In this document: in pieces, positions 41,567 through 50,663 of the stretch
How the letters are laid out: each line of letters starts with the position of its first letter
How positions within the stretch are numbered: the stretch's first letter is position 1
Assembly (NCBI GenBank): GCA_046262295.1
Contig: JBHENC010000006.1
Span: 124,001-188,000 of the forward strand
Source of the DNA: JBHENC01 sp046262295
GTDB lineage: Bacteria > Acidobacteriota > Blastocatellia > Pyrinomonadales > Pyrinomonadaceae
DNA: 64,000 nt
Reading direction: 5' to 3'
Position numbers and translations under genes: made by a program
Notes under the pieces: generated by a model
Told to the model about the DNA's origin: nothing
Databases searched by the model: none
What the model saw: only the letters and a program-made list of their open reading frames with translations

Positions 41567-42069
41567 TGCTCGAACAACTCCTCTACGAAAAATTGCGTCG
41601 CCGGTTTGATCTGCTGGCGCGGATAATAGTTCTCAAGAATAGTGAATACCTCATCGGCACTTTTAAGCTTCAGAGCCTTGATTAAAAGTTCCACGTCCGT
41701 TCGATCCGTTGTGTCGACACGCGCGGCTAAAACTTTCATCGACAGTAGATAATCAGGCTCGGGGACATAGATTTTCAAGTGCGAGAAATCGAATAAAATG
41801 CGTTGGCTGTGGGGAACAACGAAACCCTTTATACCATCATTTAACCAGTCACTCCGTAGATTGTGTTTTTCCGCAACGCGACGGATAGCCTCGCGCATCT
41901 CGCTGGCCGGTTTGAAGATCGCGTCAACGTCTCGGGTGCTCGGACGCGCCTCGTAAACCAAACACATCACGGCTCCTCCATATAAACATACCTCGCCCTT
42001 TGTATTTGCAGCACGTAACTCGCCGTTCAAGTCCTCAAGATACTGTTTGATCTCTTCTGCATCCATCAT
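41563..42069 (-). CDS. DUF6036-type nucleotidyltransferase
   Basis: A 168-residue protein of the minimal nucleotidyltransferase type. LYGGAVMCLVYEARPSTRDVDAIF (from about residue 28) has the GG helix followed by the T-x-D-x-D metal-binding motif of the Pol-beta-like fold; the third acidic residue is likely in PEPDYLLSMKVLAARVDTTDRTDVELLI. This arrangement is shared with AbiEii-type toxins and DUF6036 proteins. The ATG directly abuts the stop of the acyl-CoA dehydrogenase gene (TAAATG), and a second ATG follows at once. Coupled to the 117-residue partner, it makes a two-gene module. Target of the NMP transfer is unknown. Confidence 0.75.
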   Translation of the reverse strand: MMDAEEIKQYLEDLNGELRAANTKGEVCLYGGAVMCLVYEARPSTRDVDAIFKPASEMREAIRRVAEKHNLRSDWLNDGIKGFVVPHSQRILFDFSHLKIYVPEPDYLLSMKVLAARVDTTDRTDVELLIKALKLKSADEVFTILENYYPRQQIKPATQFFVEELFEQ

Positions 42070-43263
42070 TTAGTCCGTCAGCGGTTGCTTGCCGGTAGTA
42101 ATGAGCTTGGCGATGGTCTGCAACTGCATATTGGATGTGCCTTCGTAGATTGCGCCGATCTTGGAATCGCGCCAGAACTTTTCGACGGGGTAATCTTTGA
42201 CGAAGCCGTAGCCGCCGTAAAGCTCTATCGCTTTCGAGCTAATCTGTTCGGCGACACGCGACGAATAAAGTTTCGCCATCGCCGCTTCTTTCAGGAAAGA
42301 CTTCCCGGCGTCTTTCAAACGCGCGGCGTTATAGACTAACAAGCGCGCGGCTTCAAGCTCGGTCGCCATCTCCGCGAGTTGAAATTGGACGCCCTGAAAT
42401 TCTCTGATCGCTTTGCCGAACTGCTCGCGCTCGCCCGTGTAGCGAAGCGCCGCGCCCAAAGCTCCGCGCGCAATGCCGATCATCTGCGCGCCGATGCCGA
42501 TACGCCCTTCGTTCAAAGTTTCGATGGAGACTTTGTAACCACGGCCTACTTCGCCGAGCACGTTCTCTTTCGGCACGATGCAATCTTCTAAAATGATCTC
42601 TGTCGTTGACGAAGCGCGGATGCCGAGCTTGTTCTCTTTTTTGCCGACGGAGAAGCCTGCAAAACTTTTCTCGACGATAAAGGCGGTGATGCCGCGATAG
42701 CCCGCTTCCGGGTTGGCGTTGGCGAAGACGACGAAGATTTCGGCTTCGTTGCCGTTCGTGATCCAGAGCTTGCGCCCGTTGATAACGTAGTGATCGCCCT
42801 TTTCTACGGCGCGCGTTCCCATCGCAAACGCATCCGAGCCGGAGCCTGCTTCGGAGAGCGCGTAAGCTCCGACTTTTTCAGAGGCGAGCTGCGCGAGGTA
42901 TTTTTTCTTCTGCGCGTCGTTTGCCCAGCGTATTATGCAATTATTGACGAGCGTATTCTGCACATCAACGAAAACGCCGACGCTCGCATCAACGCGCGAG
43001 AGTTCTTCGACGGCGAGAATCGCGGTAAAGAATGATGCGCCCGCGCCATTGTATTCGTCGGGCGTTTCGATGCCCATCAAGCCAAGCTCGAAACATTGTT
43101 TGATGAGCGACGGATCGAGCTTGCCCGCTTCGTCCATCTGTTCGACGCGCGGGCGCAGTTCGCCCTCCGCGAATTCCCGCACGCTCGCGCGAAACATCTC
43201 TTCTTCTTCGGAAAGCACGCTCAAGGCCGCGCCCGCCATCTGCCCGGTTGCTGTTTGATTCAT
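42070..43263 (-). CDS. acyl-CoA dehydrogenase
   Basis: A 397-residue FAD enzyme that oxidises acyl-CoA to enoyl-CoA in fatty-acid or branched-chain amino-acid breakdown. Visible signatures are GAYALSEAGSGSDA (residues about 135-148), ITNGNEAEIFVVFANAN, and IELYGGYGFVKDYPVEKFWRDSK followed by AIYEGTSNMQ, in which the Glu is the catalytic base of short/medium-chain members. Length is normal. GGAACGAAG precedes the ATG. The nucleotidyltransferase gene starts at the very next base after the stop, an arrangement more likely due to later insertion than to shared function. With the E1 gene nearby, a role in branched-chain catabolism is plausible, not shown. Confidence 0.92.
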   Translation of the reverse strand: MNQTATGQMAGAALSVLSEEEEMFRASVREFAEGELRPRVEQMDEAGKLDPSLIKQCFELGLMGIETPDEYNGAGASFFTAILAVEELSRVDASVGVFVDVQNTLVNNCIIRWANDAQKKKYLAQLASEKVGAYALSEAGSGSDAFAMGTRAVEKGDHYVINGRKLWITNGNEAEIFVVFANANPEAGYRGITAFIVEKSFAGFSVGKKENKLGIRASSTTEIILEDCIVPKENVLGEVGRGYKVSIETLNEGRIGIGAQMIGIARGALGAALRYTGEREQFGKAIREFQGVQFQLAEMATELEAARLLVYNAARLKDAGKSFLKEAAMAKLYSSRVAEQISSKAIELYGGYGFVKDYPVEKFWRDSKIGAIYEGTSNMQLQTIAKLITTGKQPLTD

Positions 43264-43506
43264 CTTCGTTCCGACCTATGGAAAGTTGCTGGTAATTTGA
43301 AAATGTAGCATCGCTTAAACGCGCGCCTGCGGTCAACCCCGCACGGGCAGGCATTTAGACACGACGCCGCGCAAAATTCTTTCCGCGTGATTCGCTCGTA
43401 ATCTTCGTGCACCGTTGCACGCTTTCGCTTCTTCGCACTAACACGTAAAATGCAGCGCACGACTTCCTTTAATCATAATTCGTTCAACGGACAATCGCTT
43501 AATCAA

Positions 43507-45246
43507 ATGAGACCACGAAAAACTTCCATCGCCGTATCTTCAACATTCTTTTTAACTGTATCGGCGTTGCTTGCGCTTGCCTTCATCGCAGGTGGCGACG
43601 GCGTTCGCACGATTGCGCGTGCGCAGAATGTTTCCGCCAATGCGCGTGCGCAGATCACGATTCTGGCGACGACGGATATGCACGGTAACATCCTGCCCGT
43701 TGATTACTACTCGAACAAGCCGGACGCGCGCGGCCTCGCCTGTGCCGCGACCGTCATCAAGCAGGCGCGCAAAGAAAATCCGAATCTACTGCTCATTGAT
43801 TCCGGCGACACGATACAGGGCACGCCGCTCGCTTACTATCACAACAAAAAGAACAATGCCCCGCCCGATCCGATGATGCTTGCGATGAACGCTCTGCATT
43901 ACGACGCGATGGCCGTCGGCAATCACGAATACAACTTCGGCTTGAAGGTGCTCGAAAAGGCACGCGGCGAAGCTCGTTTCCCCTGGCTTTCGGCGAACAC
44001 TTACAAGAAGGGAACAAACGAGACGGCGTATCAACCGTACATCGTCAAGGAAGTAAACGGCGCGCGTGTCGGCATTCTGGGTTTGACGACGCCCGGTGTT
44101 CCGAACTGGGAAAACCCGGAAAATTATCCCGGCCTCGAATTTCGTGAAACAGTCGCGGAAGCGAAAAAGTGGGTGAAAATCCTGCGCGAAAAAGAGCGCG
44201 CCGATGTCGTCGTGATAGCAATGCACATGGGATTAGAAGAAGATTTACGAACGGGCAAGGTTGATCCCGGCCAAGTCAAAAACGAGAACGCGGCGGTTGC
44301 CATCGCCGAACAGGTCGCGGGTGTTGACGCAATCTTTATGGGACACACGCACCGCGAAGTGCCGAGCGTTTATATCAACGGCGTGCTCTTAACACAGGCC
44401 GACAAATGGGCGCGCCGCGTCGCCCGCGTGGACATTTATCTTGAAAGCAATACGCGCGTTTACGCAGATGGCAGCGGCATCACTCCCGGCGGCGACGCCT
44501 CGCAGTGGAGAATCGTCGCTAAATCCGCGCGCACGATTCCCGTTGACGAGCGCGTGAAGCCGGACGAAGAGATTGCGAAGCTCGTCGCGCCGTATGACAA
44601 AGAGACGCAAAGCTGGCTGGGGCGCGTGATCGGCGAATCGGCGGCAGAGTTAAACGCCAAGGACGCGCGCTTCCGTGATACGGCGATTCTCGATTTGATT
44701 CAGCGCGTACAGTTGGAAGCAGGCCGCGCAGACGTTTCGATGGCCGCGAGTTTCAATCCGCAGGCGCACATCCCGAAAGGCTCCGTCACGGTGCGCGACA
44801 TCGCGGGGCTTTACGAATACGAAAACACGCTCGCTGTTTTGGAAGTGACAGGCCGACAACTGAAGGACGCACTCGAACACTCCGCCGAATATTTCCGCGC
44901 CTATGTCCCGAACAAAGCGGCGGCTGATCTGGTGGACGAGAAAGTTCCCGGCTATAACTTCGATATTGCCGAAGGCGTTACCTACGATCTGGACATACGC
45001 AAACCCACAGGCCAGCGCATCGAAAATCTGCGCTTTCGCGGCCAATTCGTCGCGCCCACGCAAAAGCTGCGGCTCGTCACCAACAACTATCGCATCAACG
45101 GCGGCGGCGGCTTCACGATGTACAAAAACGCGGCGGTCGTTTATCGCTCCAGCGAAGAGATACGCGATCTGATAATTGACTGGGTCGAGCGTAATAAAAT
45201 TATTCCCACCGAACCGACAAACAACTGGCGCTTGTTGCCGAACTGA
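43507..45246 (+). CDS. 5'-nucleotidase / 2',3'-cyclic phosphodiesterase family protein
   Basis: A 579-residue periplasmic metallophosphoesterase of the UshA/CpdB family. Signal peptide MRPRKTSIAVSSTFF then a hydrophobic core to about residue 28. The N-terminal catalytic domain has all metal-site motifs: TTDMHGN, IDSGDTIQG, VGNHEYNFG, MHMGLEED and GHTHREVP. The C-terminal nucleotide-binding domain (from about 370) contains GLYEYENTLAVLEVTG and YRINGGGGFTMYKN, the ring-stacking region. TTDMHGNILPVDYY is nearer to CpdB than UshA. The frame opens at ATG 43450, 19 residues earlier; neither has a ribosome site and the downstream ATG gives the better signal peptide. It would salvage nucleotides from outside the cell. 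Confidence 0.9.
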   Translation: MRPRKTSIAVSSTFFLTVSALLALAFIAGGDGVRTIARAQNVSANARAQITILATTDMHGNILPVDYYSNKPDARGLACAATVIKQARKENPNLLLIDSGDTIQGTPLAYYHNKKNNAPPDPMMLAMNALHYDAMAVGNHEYNFGLKVLEKARGEARFPWLSANTYKKGTNETAYQPYIVKEVNGARVGILGLTTPGVPNWENPENYPGLEFRETVAEAKKWVKILREKERADVVVIAMHMGLEEDLRTGKVDPGQVKNENAAVAIAEQVAGVDAIFMGHTHREVPSVYINGVLLTQADKWARRVARVDIYLESNTRVYADGSGITPGGDASQWRIVAKSARTIPVDERVKPDEEIAKLVAPYDKETQSWLGRVIGESAAELNAKDARFRDTAILDLIQRVQLEAGRADVSMAASFNPQAHIPKGSVTVRDIAGLYEYENTLAVLEVTGRQLKDALEHSAEYFRAYVPNKAAADLVDEKVPGYNFDIAEGVTYDLDIRKPTGQRIENLRFRGQFVAPTQKLRLVTNNYRINGGGGFTMYKNAAVVYRSSEEIRDLIIDWVERNKIIPTEPTNNWRLLPN

Positions 45247-45280
45247 GATTGCTCAATAAGGCGCGGCTAAAGATGAATCG

Positions 45281-46945
45281 TTATTGAGAGGTCATAACCT
45301 TCAGCATCCGGCCTCTGTCGAAAACAAATGTGTCCGTGTCGGAAAGACAATCGCCGGTTTGAAACTGAAAGAAAGTCTTCGCGCGATTTCTAATCGCCAC
45401 GCACGAAGATTGATCGTCAACGCGCTCGAACGCACACGCTTCGTTGCGCAGCCGGAGCGTGAACGAACGAGGATGCTCGTTCAACTCGGTTTCGTCGCCC
45501 GTTAATTCGATTTCGTCATTCGCGGATTGAAGGTTATGCAGCGCGATGAGGCGTATCTCTTTCAACTGCTTTGCGGGCTGGAAATCTTTGAGCGCAGCTT
45601 CGAGGCCGTTGTGAAAGACGGGCGCGCCTTTTAGATTGTCCGGGGCGTTGAGGATCAATAAATTGTTGTGCCCGGACGAAGCCGCGATGTCCACGACGAT
45701 TGCTTGAGAAATCTTCGCCGCCTGCCGCCAATTTTCGTTGCTGCGATAAAGCACGAACGAGTAGAAAATCAGCAAGCATCCCATCAGCGACAGCCACGCG
45801 CTCCTGCGTCGCAGGAAGATAAACGCGATGTAGGCGGTTGCGATGGAAGAAAAGACGGACGGCAAGTATAAGAATCGCTCGCCCTGCGTGTCATACAAAC
45901 CTAGACGCAGATTGATGACGGGCAGCAGGCAGCAGAGAAAAGAGGCAATAAGCTGCGCCGTAAAAATGTTTTGCGGTTTGCGCGCGGCGGCGTCTTGTCG
46001 CCTGTGCCTGTGAACAATCAACGCCGCAATTAAGCCCGCGCACAAGACGGCGAACAACAGAAACGCGGGCGATTTGAGCGGCTTCAACAGCACGGCGGAT
46101 AGTTGCAGCGGGAGCGGCGGCAACACGGCGCGTAGCGTTGCCTGTATCAGCCTGTCGCGCATCCACGCCGGACTGAAATTCAAGTGTTGCGATGCGCCGT
46201 AGCCGCCGACAAGCGAGCCGAGCGCGAGATAGCGCAAACAGATAAAAGCAAACAGCGCGAGCGCGAAGACTGAAACGATTTTCAGCGTGCGCTTGAAGAT
46301 TGCGGCGCTTGATTCTTGGAATGCCGACGCGCCGCCGATTATAAGCATCACGAAGGGCAGGCAGATCGCCGCTTCTTTGGAGAGCAGCGCGAGCGCAAAA
46401 AAAAGCAGCGCGAAAACAATGCGTGATAAACGATTCGCCCGCAGGTAAGAAACGTAAGCTATTAAAGATGCGAGGCTGAAAAAAGCGGCGAGCAGATCGG
46501 CGCGCCCGGAAATCCAAGAGACGGCTTCCGTGTGCGACGGAAGCAGCAGAAAAATCAACGCTGCCGCCAGCGAAACATCACGTGTAAGCCTTGGCGTCGA
46601 ATCGAAACGGGCAATTAAGCGGCGCGTTAGTATGAAGAGAAGAAAGGCATTCGCGGTGTGAAACGCGATATTGGTCAGATGAAAGCCGAGAGGGTTTGCG
46701 TTCCACAATTTTACGTCCATCCAATAGCTCAAAATAAAGAGCGGGCGAAAGAAACCGCCGTGCTCGCGTCCCCACACGACCGATAAATCGCCCGCGCGCA
46801 CCTTGCCTATCTGATCGAAATCGTCGGAGAGAAAAAAAGCGTGCGCGATGTTGTAGTAAGCGGCGAATCCTGTGATGAGAAGAATGCCGGAGACCGGAAT
46901 ATTGAAACGCTTTTCGCTCATCGCGTGAGCTTCGTTGTTTTCCAT
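45281..46945 (-). CDS. GT-C-like polytopic membrane protein (putative glycosyltransferase)
   Basis: A protein of about 554 residues with some ten membrane segments and a C-terminal soluble tail of about 140 residues. Near the N-terminus, the acidic loop FLSDDFDQIGK and then FFRPLFILSYWMDVKLWNANPLGFHLTNIAFH match the early region of GT39/PMT- and TMTC-like GT-C transferases, in which Asp residues of the first external loop are catalytic. A glycosyltransferase acting on lipid-linked sugars is therefore likely. Starts at 46981, 46945 (chosen) and 46921 are all possible; no ribosome site decides. It converges with the nucleotidase gene with 34 bp between stops. Confidence 0.7.
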   Translation of the reverse strand: MENNEAHAMSEKRFNIPVSGILLITGFAAYYNIAHAFFLSDDFDQIGKVRAGDLSVVWGREHGGFFRPLFILSYWMDVKLWNANPLGFHLTNIAFHTANAFLLFILTRRLIARFDSTPRLTRDVSLAAALIFLLLPSHTEAVSWISGRADLLAAFFSLASLIAYVSYLRANRLSRIVFALLFFALALLSKEAAICLPFVMLIIGGASAFQESSAAIFKRTLKIVSVFALALFAFICLRYLALGSLVGGYGASQHLNFSPAWMRDRLIQATLRAVLPPLPLQLSAVLLKPLKSPAFLLFAVLCAGLIAALIVHRHRRQDAAARKPQNIFTAQLIASFLCCLLPVINLRLGLYDTQGERFLYLPSVFSSIATAYIAFIFLRRRSAWLSLMGCLLIFYSFVLYRSNENWRQAAKISQAIVVDIAASSGHNNLLILNAPDNLKGAPVFHNGLEAALKDFQPAKQLKEIRLIALHNLQSANDEIELTGDETELNEHPRSFTLRLRNEACAFERVDDQSSCVAIRNRAKTFFQFQTGDCLSDTDTFVFDRGRMLKVMTSQ

Positions 46946-47032
46946 ACGCAGGCGATTAAGAGCGAAAGCGTGCCAACGCAAGTCGTTAATCGAACGGCGG
47001 CGCTTTGAAAAAGGAATGCGGTTGACGTTCGT

Positions 47033-47725
47033 TTACATTGAATCGGTTTGAAGATTCAAACGCTCTTTTTCGTGATTCGCATACCAGCGAACGTAAATGA
47101 GATATCCGACGATCAGGACGTTGAGGACGAGCACCGCAACTTTGAAGAGGCTCGGCTGGCGCGCTAATTCGTAAATCTCTATCGGCACGTAGACCGCGCC
47201 CGAAATGATGGCGAACCATTCCGCCCACACCCGCCCGCGCCATAACCCGTAAGCCTCCGTGAAGCGGATCGTCGAATAAAGCAGCGCAATCGCTCCCATA
47301 AACCAGAGGCGCGCGTCCGACACCGTTCCCGCAAACTCCACAAAGCGGCGCAGGAATTTGCGATCTGGATTCAAATGCGAATAACGCACAATCGTTTCGG
47401 CCACCTCCTGCGCGTCGCGGTGAATCAACGTCAAGAGCGCAATGCCGATGATTAAGACCAGCACGCCTTTGCTTGCCTCGAACACGGCGACCGTGCGCAA
47501 GCCCGCCTTGATTGTCTTCTCCGGCTTCACGTGTTTGGCGATGGCCTTAACACGCGCCTGCGCCTCATGCGCGGTTCTGATCTTTTCGCTCATCGGTTTT
47601 AGAAACGGAGCAACAGCGTCGTGGTACGTCTTTCCGAACTGCTCTATAATATACGTGTAATTCACCTTGAAAGATAAGGCCGCGAAGTTTTGCACACGAA
47701 GGAGCGTGTGCGAATTGCTCATCAT
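47033..47725 (-). CDS. DUF2127 family membrane protein
   Basis: A 230-residue membrane protein. The DUF2127 region starts at about residue 74 (IKAGLRTVAVFEASKGVLVL) and shows HRDAQEVAE, HLNPDRKF, IRFTEAYGLWRGRVWAEWFA and VYVPIEIYELARQPS, all typical. Four membrane segments are visible. The first 65 residues are extra compared with the family; an internal ATG at 47593 (MSEKIRTAHEAQ) could be the true start, and no ribosome site favours either. Function of the family is unknown. It is divergent from the exonuclease gene, with only 25 bp between starts. Confidence 0.8.
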   Translation of the reverse strand: MMSNSHTLLRVQNFAALSFKVNYTYIIEQFGKTYHDAVAPFLKPMSEKIRTAHEAQARVKAIAKHVKPEKTIKAGLRTVAVFEASKGVLVLIIGIALLTLIHRDAQEVAETIVRYSHLNPDRKFLRRFVEFAGTVSDARLWFMGAIALLYSTIRFTEAYGLWRGRVWAEWFAIISGAVYVPIEIYELARQPSLFKVAVLVLNVLIVGYLIYVRWYANHEKERLNLQTDSM

Positions 47726-47750
47726 TAGTATTACAAGGAGCGTGTTTTAA

Positions 47751-48785
47751 GTGCTAAGAGTCGAATACCGCGACGGATTGTATTTGCCGGACATTGATTT
47801 GTGGCTGGACGCGGCGGGCGCGCGCGAGCGTTGCGTGATTTCGCACGGCCATTCGGATCACATCGCGGAACACAAAGCGATTATCGCAACGCCCGAAACT
47901 GCACGCATCTTTCGCCACCGGCGGGGCGACGCCGCAATGGAAACTCTGGAGTACGGCGAACGCCGTGATTACGGGCGGTTCGCTTTGACTTTCTATCCCG
48001 CAGGCCACTGTCTAGGCTCCGCGCAGGTGCTCGTCGAAGCCGATGGCGAGCGGCTTGTTTACACGGGCGACATCAAACTGCGCCCGAACGTCACGGCGGA
48101 AACTGCCGTCATCGTGCCGTGCGATACGCTCGTCATGGAATCAACTTTCGGCGATCCGCTTTATCGTTTTCCGCCGGACGTGGCGACGTTCGACCGTTTG
48201 TACGCGGCGGTTGATCGCGCGCTTTCGGACGATAGAGTGCCGGTAGTGCTCGCCTACGCGCTGGGCAAAGGGCAGGAAGCCCTTGAGTTGTTATTGCGGC
48301 GCGGCTATCGCGTGACGCTGCACGGCTCCGTGTGGAACGTCTCGGAGATATACAGAGAGTTGGGCGTGGAGTTTTCTGGCGCGTATGAAAAATATCACCG
48401 CGAACATTTGCGCGGGCGTGTGTTGATTACGCCGCCCGGTTGCCGCAAGCAGGCGATGATTACAAACATCGAACGCCGCTACGTGATAATGCTGACGGGC
48501 TGGGCTTTACATAAAAGCGCGCCCTATATGTACAAGAACGTGGACTTGGTTCTGCCGCTCTCGGATCACGCGGACTACGACGAGCTTGTGCGCCTCGCAC
48601 GCGAATCCGGCGCGGAACGGATTATCACGATGCACGGCGAACCGAAGTTTGCCGCCTCCCTGCGCGAACTCGGCTTCAACGCCGAACACCTCGCGCATTA
48701 TCCCGCTTCTGAAACGGACAAGACGGCAAAGAAACGCGCCCCCAAAAAAGCTGCGACGGCAATACCGCGTTCGTTATTCGATTAA
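47751..48785 (+). CDS. ligase-associated DNA exonuclease (MBL/beta-CASP fold)
   Basis: A 344-residue metallo-beta-lactamase-fold nuclease of the ligase-associated exonuclease type, which in many bacteria is encoded beside an ATP-dependent DNA ligase and an Lhr-like helicase in a DNA-repair cassette. Metal motif SHGHSDHIAEH (about residues 32-42), AGHCLGSAQVLVE, YTGDIKL, VMESTFGDP and the terminal SDHADYDELV and MHGEP blocks are all present. The C-terminal 25 residues form a Lys/Ala-rich tail. It starts with GTG at 47751, with AAGGAG 10 bases upstream. Neither ligase nor helicase is adjacent here. Assignment within the fold is likely but not certain. Confidence 0.78.
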   Translation: MLRVEYRDGLYLPDIDLWLDAAGARERCVISHGHSDHIAEHKAIIATPETARIFRHRRGDAAMETLEYGERRDYGRFALTFYPAGHCLGSAQVLVEADGERLVYTGDIKLRPNVTAETAVIVPCDTLVMESTFGDPLYRFPPDVATFDRLYAAVDRALSDDRVPVVLAYALGKGQEALELLLRRGYRVTLHGSVWNVSEIYRELGVEFSGAYEKYHREHLRGRVLITPPGCRKQAMITNIERRYVIMLTGWALHKSAPYMYKNVDLVLPLSDHADYDELVRLARESGAERIITMHGEPKFAASLRELGFNAEHLAHYPASETDKTAKKRAPKKAATAIPRSLFD

Positions 48786-48865
48786 CGCCGGATTTCAAAT
48801 GCCGTATGTTTATTAAATCGCTCGTCCACCTCACGCATCCCGCTTCTTATCTCTGCTCTCCACGT

Positions 48866-48894
48866 TTGCGCTCGCAGGGAGGGATCACTATAAT
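48866..48894 (+). promoter_or_regulatory. sigma-70-type promoter
   Basis: -35 TTGCGC (48866-48871), 17-bp spacer, perfect -10 TATAAT (48889-48894). It precedes the metallophosphoesterase gene; the leader between contains an inverted repeat, AGGCGCG at 48912 with CGCGCCT at 48939. Confidence 0.7.
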
Positions 48895-48982
48895 GCACAG
48901 GCTTTCATTCAAGGCGCGTTTTGTTGATGGAACGAAAGCGCGCCTATGTGGTCTTAAACTCTCCTCGGACTTCTTCTGAACT

Positions 48983-49855
48983 ATGCCAAGAAATCTACTT
49001 TGGAAGCAGAGACGCGGCGGCGCGCGTGCGCAGACCGCTGTGACGCCTTTGCGCGCCTTCGCTGCGAGCGTCGCGCCGGGACTCGCGCAGATGACACGCG
49101 CCGCTTTTACAGAGCCGTTTATGCTGACGGTGGAACGTCATGCCGTGCTGCTGCCGCGCCTGCCGCGTTCGCTCGACGGCCTGCGCATCGTTCACCTGAC
49201 GGACTTGCACCACAGCCCTTTCACAGGCAGCGAGCAACTACGGCAAGCGATTGAGACGGCCAACAGCTTGCAACCCGACATCGTCGCCTTAACGGGCGAC
49301 TACGTTTCGCACGAACGCGAATACGCCGCCCCGTGCGCGGAACTCGTCGGGAAACTGAAAGCGCGGCACGGCGTCTATGCGGTTTTAGGTAATCACGATC
49401 ACTGGACGGACGCGCCGCTCGTCGCAGACCTTTTTCGCGCCGAAGGTATTCGCGTGCTGATTAACGAAGGCTTTCGTTTCGAGTTAGATGGCGCAAGCTT
49501 CTGGCTGGCTGGCGTGGACGATACGATGGTCGGGCTGGAAGATTTGCCGCTCGCGCTCGCCGGTTCGAGTGTAGACGAAATGAAACTGCTTTTAGCGCAC
49601 AACCCTTTGATCCTGCGCCGCGCCGCCCGCGCCGGAGTTGACCTAGTGTTAAGCGGCCACACGCACGGCGGGCAAGTCGCGTGGCGTTCGGAAAACAACG
49701 CGCTGGGACGCCCGCGCCGACGTATTCTCAAAGGCTTGGGGCGACGCGGCGCGACGCAGATTTACGTTTCGCGCGGTCTCGGCACAGTCGTGCTGCCGAT
49801 TCGTTATGGCTGCCCGCCGGAAGTCACTTTGCTCGAACTGCGCAGCGCAACTTAA
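48983..49855 (+). CDS. YkuE-like metallophosphoesterase
   Basis: A 290-residue calcineurin-like phosphoesterase. The five metal-site motifs are complete: HLTDLHHS (about 71-78), LTGDYVSHE, LGNHDHW, LLAHNP and SGHTHGGQ. Sequence style (SLDGLRIVHLTDLHHSPFTG) is that of the YkuE branch, which includes lipid-A precursor pyrophosphatases such as LpxG in organisms without LpxH; membrane-lipid or UDP-sugar substrates are possible. The N-terminus is basic with a weak hydrophobic stretch. pgsA follows after a palindromic repeat, and the two may be co-transcribed, fitting a link to lipid metabolism. Confidence 0.82.
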   Translation: MPRNLLWKQRRGGARAQTAVTPLRAFAASVAPGLAQMTRAAFTEPFMLTVERHAVLLPRLPRSLDGLRIVHLTDLHHSPFTGSEQLRQAIETANSLQPDIVALTGDYVSHEREYAAPCAELVGKLKARHGVYAVLGNHDHWTDAPLVADLFRAEGIRVLINEGFRFELDGASFWLAGVDDTMVGLEDLPLALAGSSVDEMKLLLAHNPLILRRAARAGVDLVLSGHTHGGQVAWRSENNALGRPRRRILKGLGRRGATQIYVSRGLGTVVLPIRYGCPPEVTLLELRSAT

Positions 49856-49856
49856 A

Positions 49857-49951
49857 GTTTTAGATTTGCGATTGCCGATTTGCGATTAAAAGAGGACTGA
49901 AGAGTTTCTGAAATCCGAATTGCAAATCTAAAACCAAAAATCGCAAATCGT
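49857..49951. repeat. palindromic intergenic repeat, family B copy 1
   Basis: GTTTTAGATTTGCG (49857-49870) pairs with TGCAAATCTAAAAC (49921-49934), and CGATTTGCGATT (49876-49887) with AATCGCAAATCG (49940-49951). It occupies the whole gap between the phosphoesterase and pgsA. A second copy with the same words is at 52753. Confidence 0.8.
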
Positions 49952-49954
49952 TTC

Positions 49955-50551
49955 ATGTCTTCTTCACGAATTATCACGCTCCCGAACCTGCTGACCGTGT
50001 TTCGCATGGTGCTCGTGCCGTTCTTCGTGTCGCTGCTGTTTTACCAGCGATTCGCGCAGGCGCTCGGCATCTTTGTGCTCGCGGGCATCACGGACGGCCT
50101 CGACGGTCTGCTCGCACGTCGCTTCAACCAGAAATCACAACTCGGCACGATTCTCGATCCCATCGCCGATAAACTCCTGCTTGTCACCTCATTTATTGTG
50201 CTGTCGCTGCCCTCAATCAGCCCGCAGCCAAGACCGAGCCACTTTCCCGTGCCGTTCTGGGTGACGGCAGCCGTCTTGAGCCGCGATGTCTTTATCGTCG
50301 TTGGCGCGGCGGCCATCAACATCGTCACCGGCTTCAGAGGCTTTCGCCCTTCGTGGCTCGGCAAAACCAGCACGACGGTGCAGATTCTCGCCATCATAGC
50401 GATTCTGGTAGCCGCCATTTTCCCGAATGGCAGCGGCTATTACCTGCCCACCGTTTACGCGCTCGTCTTTGCCTTCGCACTCTTCTCCGGCGTTCACTAC
50501 GTCTTCTTTGCCTCGAATCTGCTTGCCGAAGACCGCCATAACGGGCAGTAA
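49955..50551 (+). CDS. pgsA: CDP-diacylglycerol--glycerol-3-phosphate 3-phosphatidyltransferase
   Basis: A 198-residue integral membrane CDP-alcohol phosphatidyltransferase. The catalytic motif D-G-x2-A-R-x8-G-x3-D-x3-D is intact (DGLDGLLARRF with GTILDPIADKL, about residues 46-73). About five membrane segments follow. The opening ITLPNLLTVFRMVLVP is characteristic of PgsA, which makes phosphatidylglycerol-phosphate, precursor of phosphatidylglycerol and cardiolipin. No ribosome site precedes the ATG because the repeat lies immediately upstream. A phosphatidylserine- or inositol-type relative is less likely. Confidence 0.85.
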   Translation: MSSSRIITLPNLLTVFRMVLVPFFVSLLFYQRFAQALGIFVLAGITDGLDGLLARRFNQKSQLGTILDPIADKLLLVTSFIVLSLPSISPQPRPSHFPVPFWVTAAVLSRDVFIVVGAAAINIVTGFRGFRPSWLGKTSTTVQILAIIAILVAAIFPNGSGYYLPTVYALVFAFALFSGVHYVFFASNLLAEDRHNGQ

Positions 50552-50642
50552 ACACCACAGGCTTTCGGCTCCGGAAGCGTAATGCGTTGATAAGGAAAGA
50601 CTTATTGACGCACGCGCGGGTGTCAATGATGCCGGAATTAAA

Positions 50643-50663
50643 CTTGACAATGATTGACTCAAG
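50643..50663. promoter_or_regulatory. HAIR-type operator for HspR on the dnaK promoter
   Basis: CTTGACA, seven bases, ACTCAAG. The HspR inverted repeat known from actinobacteria is CTTGAGT-N7-ACTCAAG; the right arm matches 7 of 7, the left 5 of 7, with exact spacing. It covers the -35 box of the dnaK promoter, the position expected for a repressor. The hspR gene is at the end of the same operon. No CIRCE element is present. Confidence 0.75.
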
